From Candidatus Woesearchaeota archaeon (GTDB lineage: Archaea; Nanobdellota; Nanobdellia; SCGC-AAA011-G17; GW2011-AR17), in NCBI GenBank assembly GCA_009691355.1, contig SICW01000030.1, forward strand, positions 1 through 9,425: a stretch of 9,425 bases of DNA. The letters are read 5' to 3'. Shown in pieces: positions 1-5,681 of this stretch. The position numbers and the translations under genes are program-made. Positions within the stretch are counted from its first letter, which is position 1, and each line of letters begins with the position of its first letter. The notes beneath the pieces are model-generated. The model did not search any database, had not been told where the DNA came from, and saw only the letters and a list, made by a program, of their open reading frames with translations.

Positions 1-171
1 TAAAGATAGCCCTTCTGCCTCACAATCAACAACTTCAGCATGATGTCCATGTTTATTCAAATACGTAGCAATATAGAGAAGACTAAGCGGTTCAGATTTA
101 GGTCCAACTTTCTTTCCTAATTTTCTCCAGTATCCTGTATCTAAAGCAGGCATGACAAAAAGGATTTTCAT
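1..171 (-). CDS. B12-binding-domain radical SAM protein, N-terminal fragment (runs off the left edge)
   Basis: The minus strand from an ATG at 171 is open to the window edge (57 codons). The protein begins MKILFVMPA, then has PKSEPLSLLYIATYLNKHGH and AEVVDCEAEGLS. This pattern (a hydrophobic first strand, a P-L-x-L-xYIA-x-YL helix, then a G-H/x-VxVxD strand) is the usual start of the cobalamin-binding Rossmann domain of B12-dependent radical SAM enzymes. The radical SAM CxxxCxxC motif would lie outside the window, so the enzyme class is inferred from the N-terminus only and the substrate cannot be named. The gene is divergent from the DUF357 gene. The upstream TATA-like site at 206-212 lies 38 nt from the start, so a short leader of about 10-15 nt is possible. 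A weaker AT-rich site at 187-195 is an alternative. Confidence 0.7.
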   Translation of the reverse strand, partial: MKILFVMPALDTGYWRKLGKKVGPKSEPLSLLYIATYLNKHGHHAEVVDCEAEGLSL

Positions 172-205
172 AGGCTTTCCCACAGAAATATTACCCAAGA
201 AAACG

Positions 206-212
206 TTTATAA
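206..212 (+). promoter_or_regulatory. TATA box of the DUF357 gene, possibly shared with the divergent radical SAM gene
   Basis: TTTATAA is centred about 30 nt before the DUF357 ATG at 240, giving a predicted start of transcription about 6 nt before the ATG. The core TTATAA is palindromic and also reads as a TATA box toward the minus-strand gene starting at 171. Confidence 0.55.
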
Positions 213-239
213 GCATTATGCTTGTTTACTCTATCCATC

Positions 240-524
240 ATGAATACCATAACAGAAGCAAAAGTAAAGAAATATTTCCAAGTAACAAAAGAAGCCTATT
301 CCATGGCAAAGGCTTCAGGAAATAGACTACCCCAATTCAAAGAGCAAAGAGAAGACTTCCTAGATATGATCGAACGCTATATCAAAGATGCAGAACACTT
401 TGAAAAGAAAGGGGAAATTGTAGATGCTTTTGCAGCATTGAACTATGCCCATGGATGGTTAGACGCAGGTGCACGCTTAGGATTATTTGATGTGCATGAT
501 TCTAAACTATTTACTGTAGATTAG
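240..524 (+). CDS. DUF357 family protein (archaeal, function unknown)
   Basis: A 94-aa, mostly helical, soluble protein. It matches the archaeal DUF357 family as I know it: an N-terminal YF-x-x-T-x-EA helix, then the central DFLDMIERYIKDAEHFEKKG (roughly residues 38-57), then the strongly conserved AFAALNYAHGWLDAGARLGL block near the C-terminus. About 90 aa is the usual family length. No biochemical role is established for the family that I know of. The frame also opens at a TTG at 222. I choose the ATG at 240 because it sits about 30 nt from the TATA box at 206-212 and starts closest to the conserved region. The stop overlaps the tail of the convergent guanidino-enzyme gene by 4 nt. Confidence 0.88.
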   Translation: MNTITEAKVKKYFQVTKEAYSMAKASGNRLPQFKEQREDFLDMIERYIKDAEHFEKKGEIVDAFAALNYAHGWLDAGARLGLFDVHDSKLFTVD

Positions 525-1342
525 ATTAACGCTTCAAGGCTCAGTTCTTCTAATAACTTACTTCTTCCTTTTTCATGAAGCAACCTTCTACTCAAAGTAT
601 TTGTTGCACAATTAATTTTCCCTCCAGGATTTGAAACACGTATACAAGGAACACCAAGATAAGGGACAGCATAATCATCTAGGAGCGATCGTAATTGAAA
701 ACAAGCTTCATCTAAAACCACGAGCTCACCACCTTGTTCGCAAGGAAGAACAGCAGAATTTAGTGGCCACCAAACCCTATCTTTTAAACTATCGTACCAG
801 ACCAAGGAAAGATCTTCTTGAACTGCAAGTTCCTCAAATATTTTCCTTGCTACATCAACATGGAAAAGAGAGGAGGGATTTTCTCTTCTCAAATTAAAAG
901 CATCAACAACAAGTAATCTTGCTTGAGGAAGATAAAGCGTAAACATATCTAAATGTGCATGCATTTCTCCACTATGAAAATACCCAGTAGGAAGAACATA
1001 TACCCTTTTTTCAGGATATTTTTCTTCAAGTTTTGCTTTAGTTACAGCAACAATATTAGAATAATGAGATGTGGAACTGACCCGATCTGGCATCAAACAA
1101 AGATCAGATGCAAGAACAACATCTCTTCCCCAACGAAAATATCCCCCCTCCGCAGCCCAATCCATTTCACCATCTTTATATCTAGCATGTGGGGTTAATG
1201 GAGAAGAAAGAACATAATGATCCCTTGGCCAAGAATCTTTAACAAGAAGAACAGAATATCCTTTATCTAAAAGAGCTTTTCTTAACTCATACTGATTTCC
1301 TGCACCAGTTCCTACAACAACAACACAATCTTTAAAATTCAT
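521..1342 (-). CDS. Guanidino-modifying enzyme superfamily (amidinotransferase/deiminase-like) protein
   Basis: 273 aa. The features are those of the pentein-fold guanidino-modifying superfamily (arginine deiminase, agmatine deiminase, dimethylargininase, amidinotransferases). Visible are WPRD at residues 38-41 (substrate-binding Asp), EGGYF at 65-69, HAHLDM at 128-133 (catalytic His130 with Asp132) and a C-terminal GGKINCATN with the likely nucleophile Cys245. The Cys context resembles the GG-x-I-x-C segment of agmatine deiminase and peptidylarginine deiminase more than the Cys-Met-Ser of arginine deiminase. Substrate (free arginine, agmatine, methylarginine or a peptide) cannot be decided from the motifs. 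It lacks a signal peptide and is probably cytosolic. It is a single gene with its own TATA box. The neighbours (DUF357, GNAT) give no pathway, and no carbamate kinase or ornithine carbamoyltransferase is present in the window. Confidence 0.75.
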   Translation of the reverse strand: MNFKDCVVVVGTGAGNQYELRKALLDKGYSVLLVKDSWPRDHYVLSSPLTPHARYKDGEMDWAAEGGYFRWGRDVVLASDLCLMPDRVSSTSHYSNIVAVTKAKLEEKYPEKRVYVLPTGYFHSGEMHAHLDMFTLYLPQARLLVVDAFNLRRENPSSLFHVDVARKIFEELAVQEDLSLVWYDSLKDRVWWPLNSAVLPCEQGGELVVLDEACFQLRSLLDDYAVPYLGVPCIRVSNPGGKINCATNTLSRRLLHEKGRSKLLEELSLEALI

Positions 1343-1511
1343 AAAAAAATGACTCTAAGAGGTGTTTATAAAGCTTACAGTCTTAATACAAGCAGGTTTA
1401 AGGTATTGTGCACAAGGTAAAGACTGATTTCATCAAAGGGGGTAAATAAGCTTAGTCCAACCATGAAATAAAGAAATTTTAAATCTCATTCCTAAACCTT
1501 TGCAAAGCAAA
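1343..1511. other. 169-nt intergenic stretch between two minus-strand genes
   Basis: It holds the TATA box of the guanidino-enzyme gene (1365-1372). It also holds a 29-codon minus-strand frame from an ATG at 1464 to a stop at 1375, beginning MVGLSLFTPFDE. An AT-rich TATA-like stretch (TTTAAAATT, about 1477-1485) lies only about 17-19 nt before that ATG, closer than the 26-27 nt seen at other genes here. Coding is therefore doubtful and I do not call a gene. No tRNA, hairpin or repeat is apparent. Confidence 0.4.
1365..1372 (-). promoter_or_regulatory. TATA box of the guanidino-enzyme gene
   Basis: TTTATAAA on the minus strand is centred 27 nt before the ATG at 1342. It predicts a leaderless or nearly leaderless mRNA and supports that start. 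Confidence 0.6.
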
Positions 1512-1964
1512 CTATTCTCTACGCATATATGGTATACATTCCATTCCTGTAGAAACTCTCTCAAACCCTAAACTTTGATAAAAGGCAATATTTCCTGGAT
1601 TATATTCCCAAGCAAAAAGTCCTAAAGATGCATATCCACTATCTCGAACTTTATCAAGAAGCTTAGTCATAAGAGTTCTTCCTACTCCCTTTCTTTGATG
1701 AGCAGGATGAACACCAATATCATAAAACATCCCCATAGTACCATCACCCACAAATCTCCCAAAACCAACAAGGGCTGTGTCTATACGAGCATATGCACAA
1801 TAACGAGAGTGATCTAGCGCTTCCCTCCATTTTGCTTCTCCACGTTCCCTCCAACCAATAGAACTCCAAAGACTATCCAGCAAAGAGAAAAGCCTTTCAC
1901 CAGAAGGATAAGGGTGGGGGATATTCCTATTTGGAAGAACATCAACAGTATAAGGTTGTACCAT
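1512..1964 (-). CDS. GNAT family N-acetyltransferase
   Basis: 150 aa, typical of a single-domain GNAT enzyme. Motif A is clear at residues 81-98: YDIGVHPAHQRKGVGRTL, with the Q/R-x-x-G-x-G pyrophosphate loop of acetyl-CoA binding. Motif B follows at about 122-134 (NPGNIAFYQSLGF), including the Asn and Tyr common in catalysis and CoA contact. The N-terminal 40 residues (SGERLFSLLDSLW, GWRERGEAKWREAL) form the variable acceptor-binding helices. The acceptor (small amine, amino acid or protein N-terminus) cannot be read from the sequence. The gene is divergent from pyrH and has its own TATA box. No partner gene is evident. Confidence 0.88.
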   Translation of the reverse strand: MVQPYTVDVLPNRNIPHPYPSGERLFSLLDSLWSSIGWRERGEAKWREALDHSRYCAYARIDTALVGFGRFVGDGTMGMFYDIGVHPAHQRKGVGRTLMTKLLDKVRDSGYASLGLFAWEYNPGNIAFYQSLGFERVSTGMECIPYMRRE

Positions 1965-1986
1965 AAAAACAAAAATAAAACTATAC

Positions 1987-1994
1987 TATAAAAA
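1987..1994 (-). promoter_or_regulatory. TATA box of the GNAT gene
   Basis: TTTTTATA on the minus strand is centred about 26 nt before the ATG at 1964, with no Shine-Dalgarno site between. A leaderless start is predicted. Confidence 0.55.
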
Positions 1995-2008
1995 TCTTTC
2001 TCAGAACA

Positions 2009-2016
2009 TTTAAAAA
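2009..2016 (+). promoter_or_regulatory. TATA box of pyrH
   Basis: TTTAAAAA is centred about 26 nt before the ATG at 2039. A second AT-rich site (CTATAAAG, about 2018-2025) lies too close to the start to be the main box. A leaderless mRNA is predicted. Confidence 0.55.
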
Positions 2017-2038
2017 CTATAAAGGCTCATAAAAGTAA

Positions 2039-2698
2039 ATGAAAAGTGTGGTTATTTCCATTGGCGGTTCTCTCATTAATCCAGAAAAACTAAATACACG
2101 TTTTCTCAAGGATCTTAAAAAAATCATTTCAAAACAAAAGAACAGAAAAATAGTTTTAGTAACGGGTGGCGGGTATATTGCACGGGAATACATGCATCCT
2201 TTTCCAAAAGCAAGAGAAGAAAGTCTCATTGGTATTCAATGTACACAACTCCATGCTCGTCTTCTTTCACTCCTACTTAAAGATACGGAAGAAATATCCG
2301 AAACATGGAAGCAACTCAAGAAAGAAGTAAAGAAAGAAAGGCTTGTGATTTGTGGAGGCTTTAAAGAAGGAATAGGCATGACCTCTGATGGCACCTCTGC
2401 AGAGATTGCAAAGCTTATCAAGGCAGATCTTTTCATTAACATGACAAACGTCGCAGGATTATACACCAAAGATCCGAGAAAGCACAAAGATGCAGAACTA
2501 ATTTCCTATATCTCTCACAAAGCTTTCAAAGAAATGATTGATAAGCACCACGAAAAGCCAGGCCAACATTTTGTCTTAGATCAGCACGCTGCAAAAGTTT
2601 GTAAAGAAGAAAATATCCCCGTCATTATTCTTACAGGAACAAAGAATCTAGAAAAAGTATTGAAAGAAAAAACCTTTAAAGGAACACTTATTTCCTAG
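2039..2698 (+). CDS. pyrH: UMP kinase, archaeal type
   Basis: 219 aa, the length of archaeal UMP kinases (about 220-225), shorter than bacterial PyrH (about 240). The enzyme phosphorylates UMP to UDP with ATP in pyrimidine nucleotide synthesis and belongs to the amino-acid-kinase fold. Visible features are IGGSL at 8-12 (phosphate loop), VTGGGYIAREY at 41-51, GIQCTQLHARLL at 65-76 (UMP-side helix), GGF plus MTSDGTSAEIA at 106-124 (UMP phosphate-binding region), ADLFINMTNVAGLYTKDPR at 129-147 (nucleotide-binding), and a C-terminal GT near the end. The TNV-x-GLYT-x-DP signature and GIQ favour UMP kinase over isopentenyl phosphate kinase or acetylglutamate kinase. It is monocistronic from its own TATA box and overlaps the tail of the convergent Cys-rich gene by 11 nt. 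Confidence 0.9.
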   Translation: MKSVVISIGGSLINPEKLNTRFLKDLKKIISKQKNRKIVLVTGGGYIAREYMHPFPKAREESLIGIQCTQLHARLLSLLLKDTEEISETWKQLKKEVKKERLVICGGFKEGIGMTSDGTSAEIAKLIKADLFINMTNVAGLYTKDPRKHKDAELISYISHKAFKEMIDKHHEKPGQHFVLDQHAAKVCKEENIPVIILTGTKNLEKVLKEKTFKGTLIS

Positions 2699-3059
2699 AT
2701 TTTTTTCGCTTCTTTCCTTCTTTCTCAGTTTTCCATTCAAGATAACCAACAATAGCTAAAAACATAAGAAGAACAAGACCAAGTGCAACTGCGATATAAC
2801 TACGTTCAGCAACTTCCCCTATAGAAGGAGCCTGTTCCATAGAACTACCCTGTGAAAGTAAACTTGCACATTCAGATTCCTGGCCACAAATTCCATAATC
2901 CTTCCCAGTAAGAGGACAACAAACAGAATAAGAACAATCACTATCTTCAATACAAAGAGAGTGCTCAGAAGGGTCTATTGCATAAAAACCAGTAATACCA
3001 TATCCTAAGAAAAATAAAGTTGCAAACGCAAGGATTAAAGTCAGAGTCTTTTGAAACAT
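2688..3059 (-). CDS. Cys-rich small protein with two membrane segments (function unknown)
   Basis: 123 aa from the ATG at 3059. Residues about 5-27 are a hydrophobic segment (signal anchor or signal peptide). Residues 28-86 form a polar loop with six cysteines spaced C-x5-C-x4-CC-x9-C-x5-C (36, 42, 47, 48, 58, 64). Residues about 88-107 are a second membrane helix, and the tail KTEKEGKKRKKSRK is strongly basic. By the positive-inside rule the tail is cytoplasmic and the Cys loop faces outside, where three disulfides would be possible. I recognise no named family. The frame is open further up to an ATG at 3143, but a TATA box centred about 28 nt before 3059 and the natural signal-like N-terminus at MFQKTLTLIL favour 3059. 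It is divergent from the AK6 gene and overlaps the pyrH tail by 11 nt. Confidence 0.75.
   Translation of the reverse strand: MFQKTLTLILAFATLFFLGYGITGFYAIDPSEHSLCIEDSDCSYSVCCPLTGKDYGICGQESECASLLSQGSSMEQAPSIGEVAERSYIAVALGLVLLMFLAIVGYLEWKTEKEGKKRKKSRK
2699..2735 (+). terminator. Pyrimidine-rich terminator after pyrH
   Basis: Directly after the stop, the coding strand reads a run of seven T, followed by further T/C-rich clusters. Poly-T tracts without a hairpin are the usual archaeal intrinsic terminator. It lies within the 3' coding end of the convergent Cys-rich gene, where it encodes the lysine-rich tail, so the T content may also reflect coding. Confidence 0.45.
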
Positions 3060-3082
3060 TAAGACATCATGAAGCAAAGAAG

Positions 3083-3091
3083 TTTTTAAAT
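3083..3091 (-). promoter_or_regulatory. TATA box of the Cys-rich gene
   Basis: ATTTAAAAA on the minus strand is centred about 28 nt before the ATG at 3059. It decides the start: the longer frame beginning at 3143 would begin upstream of this box. Confidence 0.55.
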
Positions 3092-3113
3092 GTTTCGTCA
3101 AAGAAAAAGGAAG

Positions 3114-3122
3114 ATATATTAA
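3114..3122 (+). promoter_or_regulatory. TATA box of the AK6/methyltransferase operon
   Basis: ATATATTAA is centred 26 nt before the ATG at 3144. No Shine-Dalgarno site follows, so a leaderless first gene is predicted. Confidence 0.55.
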
Positions 3123-3143
3123 AAGATAAAACAACAAAATCAT

Positions 3144-3635
3144 ATGATCATCATAGTCACAGGCACTCCTGGCACAGGAAAAACCTCCCTAGCAAAAGCC
3201 ATAGCAAAAAAACTAAAAATGACTTACCTAGATGTAAACACAGTCATTCAAGACTATAAACTCAGAGAAAAATACGAAAGAAAAAGGCAAACCTATGTTG
3301 TGGATGAAAAGAAGCTAAGTAAAATCTTAATAAAACTCATCAAAGTGCACAAAGACCTCATCATTGATTCACATCTCTCACATTTTATCCCGAAAAAACA
3401 TGTAGATATCTGTATAATCACAAAAACAGACCTCAAAGTCTTAAAAAAACGCCTAGAAAAGAGGAAATACAATAAAGCAAAAGTAAAGGAAAATCTGGAT
3501 GCAGAAATTTTTGAGATTTGCCATACAGAAGCTCAAGACCAAGGCCACAATATTATTCTTGTAGATACAACCAAAAACTCTATAAACAAGTGCCTAAGCC
3601 TCTTAAAAGATGAAATTAATGAAAACAAAAGATGA
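3144..3635 (+). CDS. Adenylate kinase 6 / Fap7-like NTPase
   Basis: 163 aa, slightly shorter than typical AK6 proteins (about 170-190). The P-loop is GTPGTGKTS at 7-15. YLDVNTVIQDYKL follows at 28-40, a D-rich strand DLIIDSHLSHF lies at 71-81 (Walker-B-like, the DSH signature of the family), and a lid region KKRLEKRKYNKAKVKENLDAE follows with the R-x-Y-x-x-x-K-x-x-EN pattern typical of AK6/Fap7. Known family members have adenylate kinase and ATPase activity, and in yeast and archaea Fap7 acts in 30S/40S maturation by binding uS11. Whether this protein does so is inference. It is first in a two-gene operon and its last 26 nt overlap the start of the MnmC-like methyltransferase, suggesting translational coupling. 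Confidence 0.85.
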   Translation: MIIIVTGTPGTGKTSLAKAIAKKLKMTYLDVNTVIQDYKLREKYERKRQTYVVDEKKLSKILIKLIKVHKDLIIDSHLSHFIPKKHVDICIITKTDLKVLKKRLEKRKYNKAKVKENLDAEIFEICHTEAQDQGHNIILVDTTKNSINKCLSLLKDEINENKR

Positions 3636-4224
3636 TTCCTACACCTTCTTTAATGAAAAATACCAAGAAGCATATCACTCTCTTACTGGCGCTATTGAAG
3701 AAGCAAAAAAGAAGTACATTGAGCCTCTTGAAGTAAAAGAAGGGGATGTTATCTTAGACATCTGTTTCGGTCTAGGATATAATACCTTTGCAGCAGTAGA
3801 ACACACCAAAAACATCAAGGTTATAGGCCTAGAAATAGATGAAGAAATTCTTAAAGATTTGCAAGAATTACAAATCAATGAAAAATATGAAATAATCAAA
3901 CAACTTGCAAAAGAAAAGAGATACAAGGACAAAGACTACGACCTCACTCTCATCATGGGACCCGCACAAGAAACAATAAAAACACTACAAGAACAATTCG
4001 ACATTGTTTTCTTAGATCCTTTTTCTCCAAGAAAGAACCCAGAACTTTGGACAAAAGAGTTTTTTCAGGACATTTTTCAAAGAATGAAACCTGGAGCAAA
4101 ACTTGCAACCTATTCTTGTGCACGTGCAATACGTGAAAACTTAAGAGCTGTTGGATTCATAGTAAAGGATGGACCATCTGTCAAACGTCGTGGTCCAAGC
4201 ACAAATGCTCTCAAATCTTTGTAG
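3610..4224 (+). CDS. MnmC-like (DUF752-type) SAM-dependent methyltransferase
   Basis: 204 aa. SAM motif I is LDICFGLGYNTFAA at 49-62, and motif II ends in GLEID at 73-77. The catalytic-side segment FLDPFSPRKNPELWT at 134-148 matches the FLD-x-F-x-P-x-x-NP-x-x-W signature of the methyltransferase domain of MnmC. YSCAR (168-172) and DGPSVKRRGPS (187-197) also fit stand-alone MnmC-like proteins without the FAD domain. In bacteria this domain completes mnm5U at the tRNA wobble uridine. The archaeal substrate is probably also a tRNA wobble U, by inference. ATG codons at 3610 and 3619 are both in frame. Either overlaps the upstream AK6 gene, and neither has a strong Shine-Dalgarno site. The stop lies 14 nt into the convergent downstream gene, and six T follow the stop at 4226-4231. 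Confidence 0.83.
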   Translation: MKLMKTKDDSYTFFNEKYQEAYHSLTGAIEEAKKKYIEPLEVKEGDVILDICFGLGYNTFAAVEHTKNIKVIGLEIDEEILKDLQELQINEKYEIIKQLAKEKRYKDKDYDLTLIMGPAQETIKTLQEQFDIVFLDPFSPRKNPELWTKEFFQDIFQRMKPGAKLATYSCARAIRENLRAVGFIVKDGPSVKRRGPSTNALKSL

Positions 4225-5038
4225 GTTTTTTACGAAGATTCTTGGCTTTAATAAAAGCATATTTTCCTAAGTAACGAAAGAAAAGAATAACACCGGTAGT
4301 TTCAAACGTAAAAGGAGCAACAATATATACCGTTGTTAAGAAATATGCCAGTTTATTTTCTTTAGGGTGTGCCATAATATACTCTACTTTCTTTTTTATA
4401 GCTGTAATATCCCGTTGAACAAACTCATAGATCTCCGCGCTTTGAATTTGAGAAATAAGAACAAGAGCTTTATCTCCATGTTTCTTTACCAAAGCTGTAT
4501 CACCTAAAGCATACCCCAAACGATGAAGCTCATTTTGTAATTGTAAAACTAACTTCCAAGAGCTACGAACATCTTGTTCACTAACCCTATACTTTTCAGG
4601 GAGTTTTTGAGAAAGATCAAAAAATATTTGATGTAAGGCCAGTTCCTTATCCGTTAGTTTTTGAAATTCTCGTAATTGAACGTGAAAAGCGCTTTGCTTA
4701 CCAGTAATGGTTCTCTGAAGAGAAGCATATCCATAACTAAAGATATGAACTTGAGAAAGAATAACTCTTTCACGAGAAAGAACAGCATTTATTTCTTGAA
4801 GACGGACACATATAGGTGTAACAAAAGTCTTTTGAATATTTTTAGGAAATTCTTCTTTTTGAAGAACACGAATAAGTGTAAGATTCACCTGAATTTCTGT
4901 TTGTAACAGACCATAAATCACACGAATAGTTCGAGCTGATCGGAGATAATTTTTCAAATCTAAATGTTGTAAGAGTTCAAACCGTTTAGAATGAAGAGCA
5001 TATCTTCGATACAGAAGCTTCTCTATCTCTTTTTGCAT
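4211..5038 (-). CDS. Orphan protein with long helical domain and conserved-looking C-terminal membrane segment
   Basis: 275 aa, family not recognised. Residues 1-225 are rich in Leu, Lys, Glu, Gln and Arg with heptad-like spacing and no glycine-rich or catalytic motif, so they are probably a bundle of long helices or coiled coil. From about 229 the character changes: LAYFLTTVYIVAPFTFETTG, VILFFRYLGKYAF, then a basic tail ending KAKNLRKKPTKI. This suggests one or two short membrane helices (about 230-259) broken at the Pro of VAPFTFE, with the soluble domain and tail on the cytoplasmic side. The Pro, Glu and Arg inside the hydrophobic stretch look like functional rather than random residues. 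The gene is monocistronic with its own TATA box and overlaps the methyltransferase tail by 14 nt. No function is proposed. Confidence 0.72.
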   Translation of the reverse strand: MQKEIEKLLYRRYALHSKRFELLQHLDLKNYLRSARTIRVIYGLLQTEIQVNLTLIRVLQKEEFPKNIQKTFVTPICVRLQEINAVLSRERVILSQVHIFSYGYASLQRTITGKQSAFHVQLREFQKLTDKELALHQIFFDLSQKLPEKYRVSEQDVRSSWKLVLQLQNELHRLGYALGDTALVKKHGDKALVLISQIQSAEIYEFVQRDITAIKKKVEYIMAHPKENKLAYFLTTVYIVAPFTFETTGVILFFRYLGKYAFIKAKNLRKKPTKI

Positions 5039-5059
5039 AACAAGAGGAGAGAAAGAAAA

Positions 5060-5067
5060 TATTTAAA
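5060..5067 (-). promoter_or_regulatory. TATA box of the helical membrane-anchored protein gene
   Basis: TTTAAATA on the minus strand is centred about 26 nt before the ATG at 5038. It is the same arrangement as at neighbouring genes and predicts a leaderless mRNA. Confidence 0.55.
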
Positions 5068-5192
5068 GATACCGCAAAAGGTAATCCCAACTATAATCAC
5101 AATATAAACCTACAATTAGAGAAACAAGATCCAGTCGCAAACTCTCACCAAAGAGACTTATTCCACCACCTGAAGCACTCAGAGTATAAGCC

Positions 5193-5501
5193 TTAATCTA
5201 AAAGTTCAATAGAAATATTCACATTTTCAGGGATATGTACTCTCATAATAAGACGTAAACTTCTCTCATCAACACCTAAGTCAATAAGTCTTTTATGAAC
5301 CCTCATTTCAAAATTATCCCAACTAGCTTTTCCTTCCCCATCTGGACTCTTTCGTGTAGTAATCTTAAGTTTTTTTGTAGGTAAAGGAATAGGACCAGAA
5401 ATTTTTACTTTCGTTTTTTCAACAATATCTTTGATAGACCCAATAATTTCATTCATCTTATCGATATTATTACTTGATAATTTAATACGTGCTCTTTGCA
5501 T
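5193..5501 (-). CDS. rps10: Small ribosomal subunit protein uS10
   Basis: 102 aa, exactly the usual archaeal length. It is a 30S head protein close to uS3 and uS14. The diagnostic block is present: GPIPLPTK at 36-43, TTRKSPDGEG at 48-57, SWDNFEMRVHKRLIDL at 60-75, and the C-terminal MRVHIPENVNISIELLD. The expected order in many archaea is EF-1A followed directly by uS10. Here they are on the same strand but 616 nt apart, with a 107-aa orphan and a possible broken small gene between. uS10 has its own TATA box. No Shine-Dalgarno site is seen before the ATG, so a leaderless mRNA is predicted. Confidence 0.97.
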   Translation of the reverse strand: MQRARIKLSSNNIDKMNEIIGSIKDIVEKTKVKISGPIPLPTKKLKITTRKSPDGEGKASWDNFEMRVHKRLIDLGVDERSLRLIMRVHIPENVNISIELLD

Positions 5502-5523
5502 ATGAATCTGGTTTTCTCCAAGG

Positions 5524-5532
5524 TTTATAAAG
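5524..5532 (-). promoter_or_regulatory. TATA box of rps10
   Basis: CTTTATAAA on the minus strand is centred 27 nt before the uS10 ATG at 5501. This gives uS10 a promoter independent of EF-1A. Confidence 0.65.
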
Positions 5533-5543
5533 TTTTTGGCAAG

Positions 5544-5681
5544 CTACATATAAGAAGAAAGAAGCCTTCTCTGAGGCTGTAAATCTTCAACTTTATCCCA
5601 AAGGGTAAATTTTCTTGATCCACTTCGAAGTGCATGAGCAAACTTTCGTAATTTTGTATGAGGATACTCATCTCAACGCAT
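5544..5681 (-). pseudogene. Possible small gene interrupted by an in-frame TGA at codon 3
   Basis: On the minus strand an ATG at 5681 is followed by CGT and then TGA (5675-5673). The same frame then stays open for 42 more codons to a TAG at 5546-5544. The conceptual product after the stop, DEYPHTKLRKFAHALRSGS then RKFTLWDKVEDLQPQRRLLSSYM, is charged, free of odd runs and has A/T-ending codons like the neighbours, so it looks like protein. CGA to TGA is a single C-to-T change, which would restore MRRDEYPH. A TATA-like box (TTTAAATC, 5709-5716) is centred about 32 nt upstream, so this is the first ATG in the predicted transcript. An overlapping 55-codon frame from an ATG at 5692 to 5525 is uninterrupted but less protein-like. 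It is the main alternative. No homology is recognised. Confidence 0.35.

Noticed and set aside
1410..1440. TTGATGA on the minus strand resembling a C box of a C/D box guide RNA
   Set aside because: No D box (CTGA) or C'/D' pair follows at suitable spacing.
3060..3143. Longer N-terminus (28 more residues) for the Cys-rich protein
   Set aside because: It would start upstream of the TATA box and directly abut the divergent AK6 start. The ATG at 3059 gives a normal signal-like N-terminus and promoter spacing.
5039..5192. Open frames on both strands downstream of uS10, e.g. a minus-strand frame reading SASGGGISLFGESLRLDL to a TAA, and a plus-strand frame reading INLQLEKQDPVANS
   Set aside because: Neither has an ATG or GTG start in a usable position. 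The minus frame is closed by a TAG overlapping the uS10 end, and the plus frame starts right after a stop and covers the TATA box of the opposite gene. I see no gene in this 154-nt stretch beyond that TATA box.
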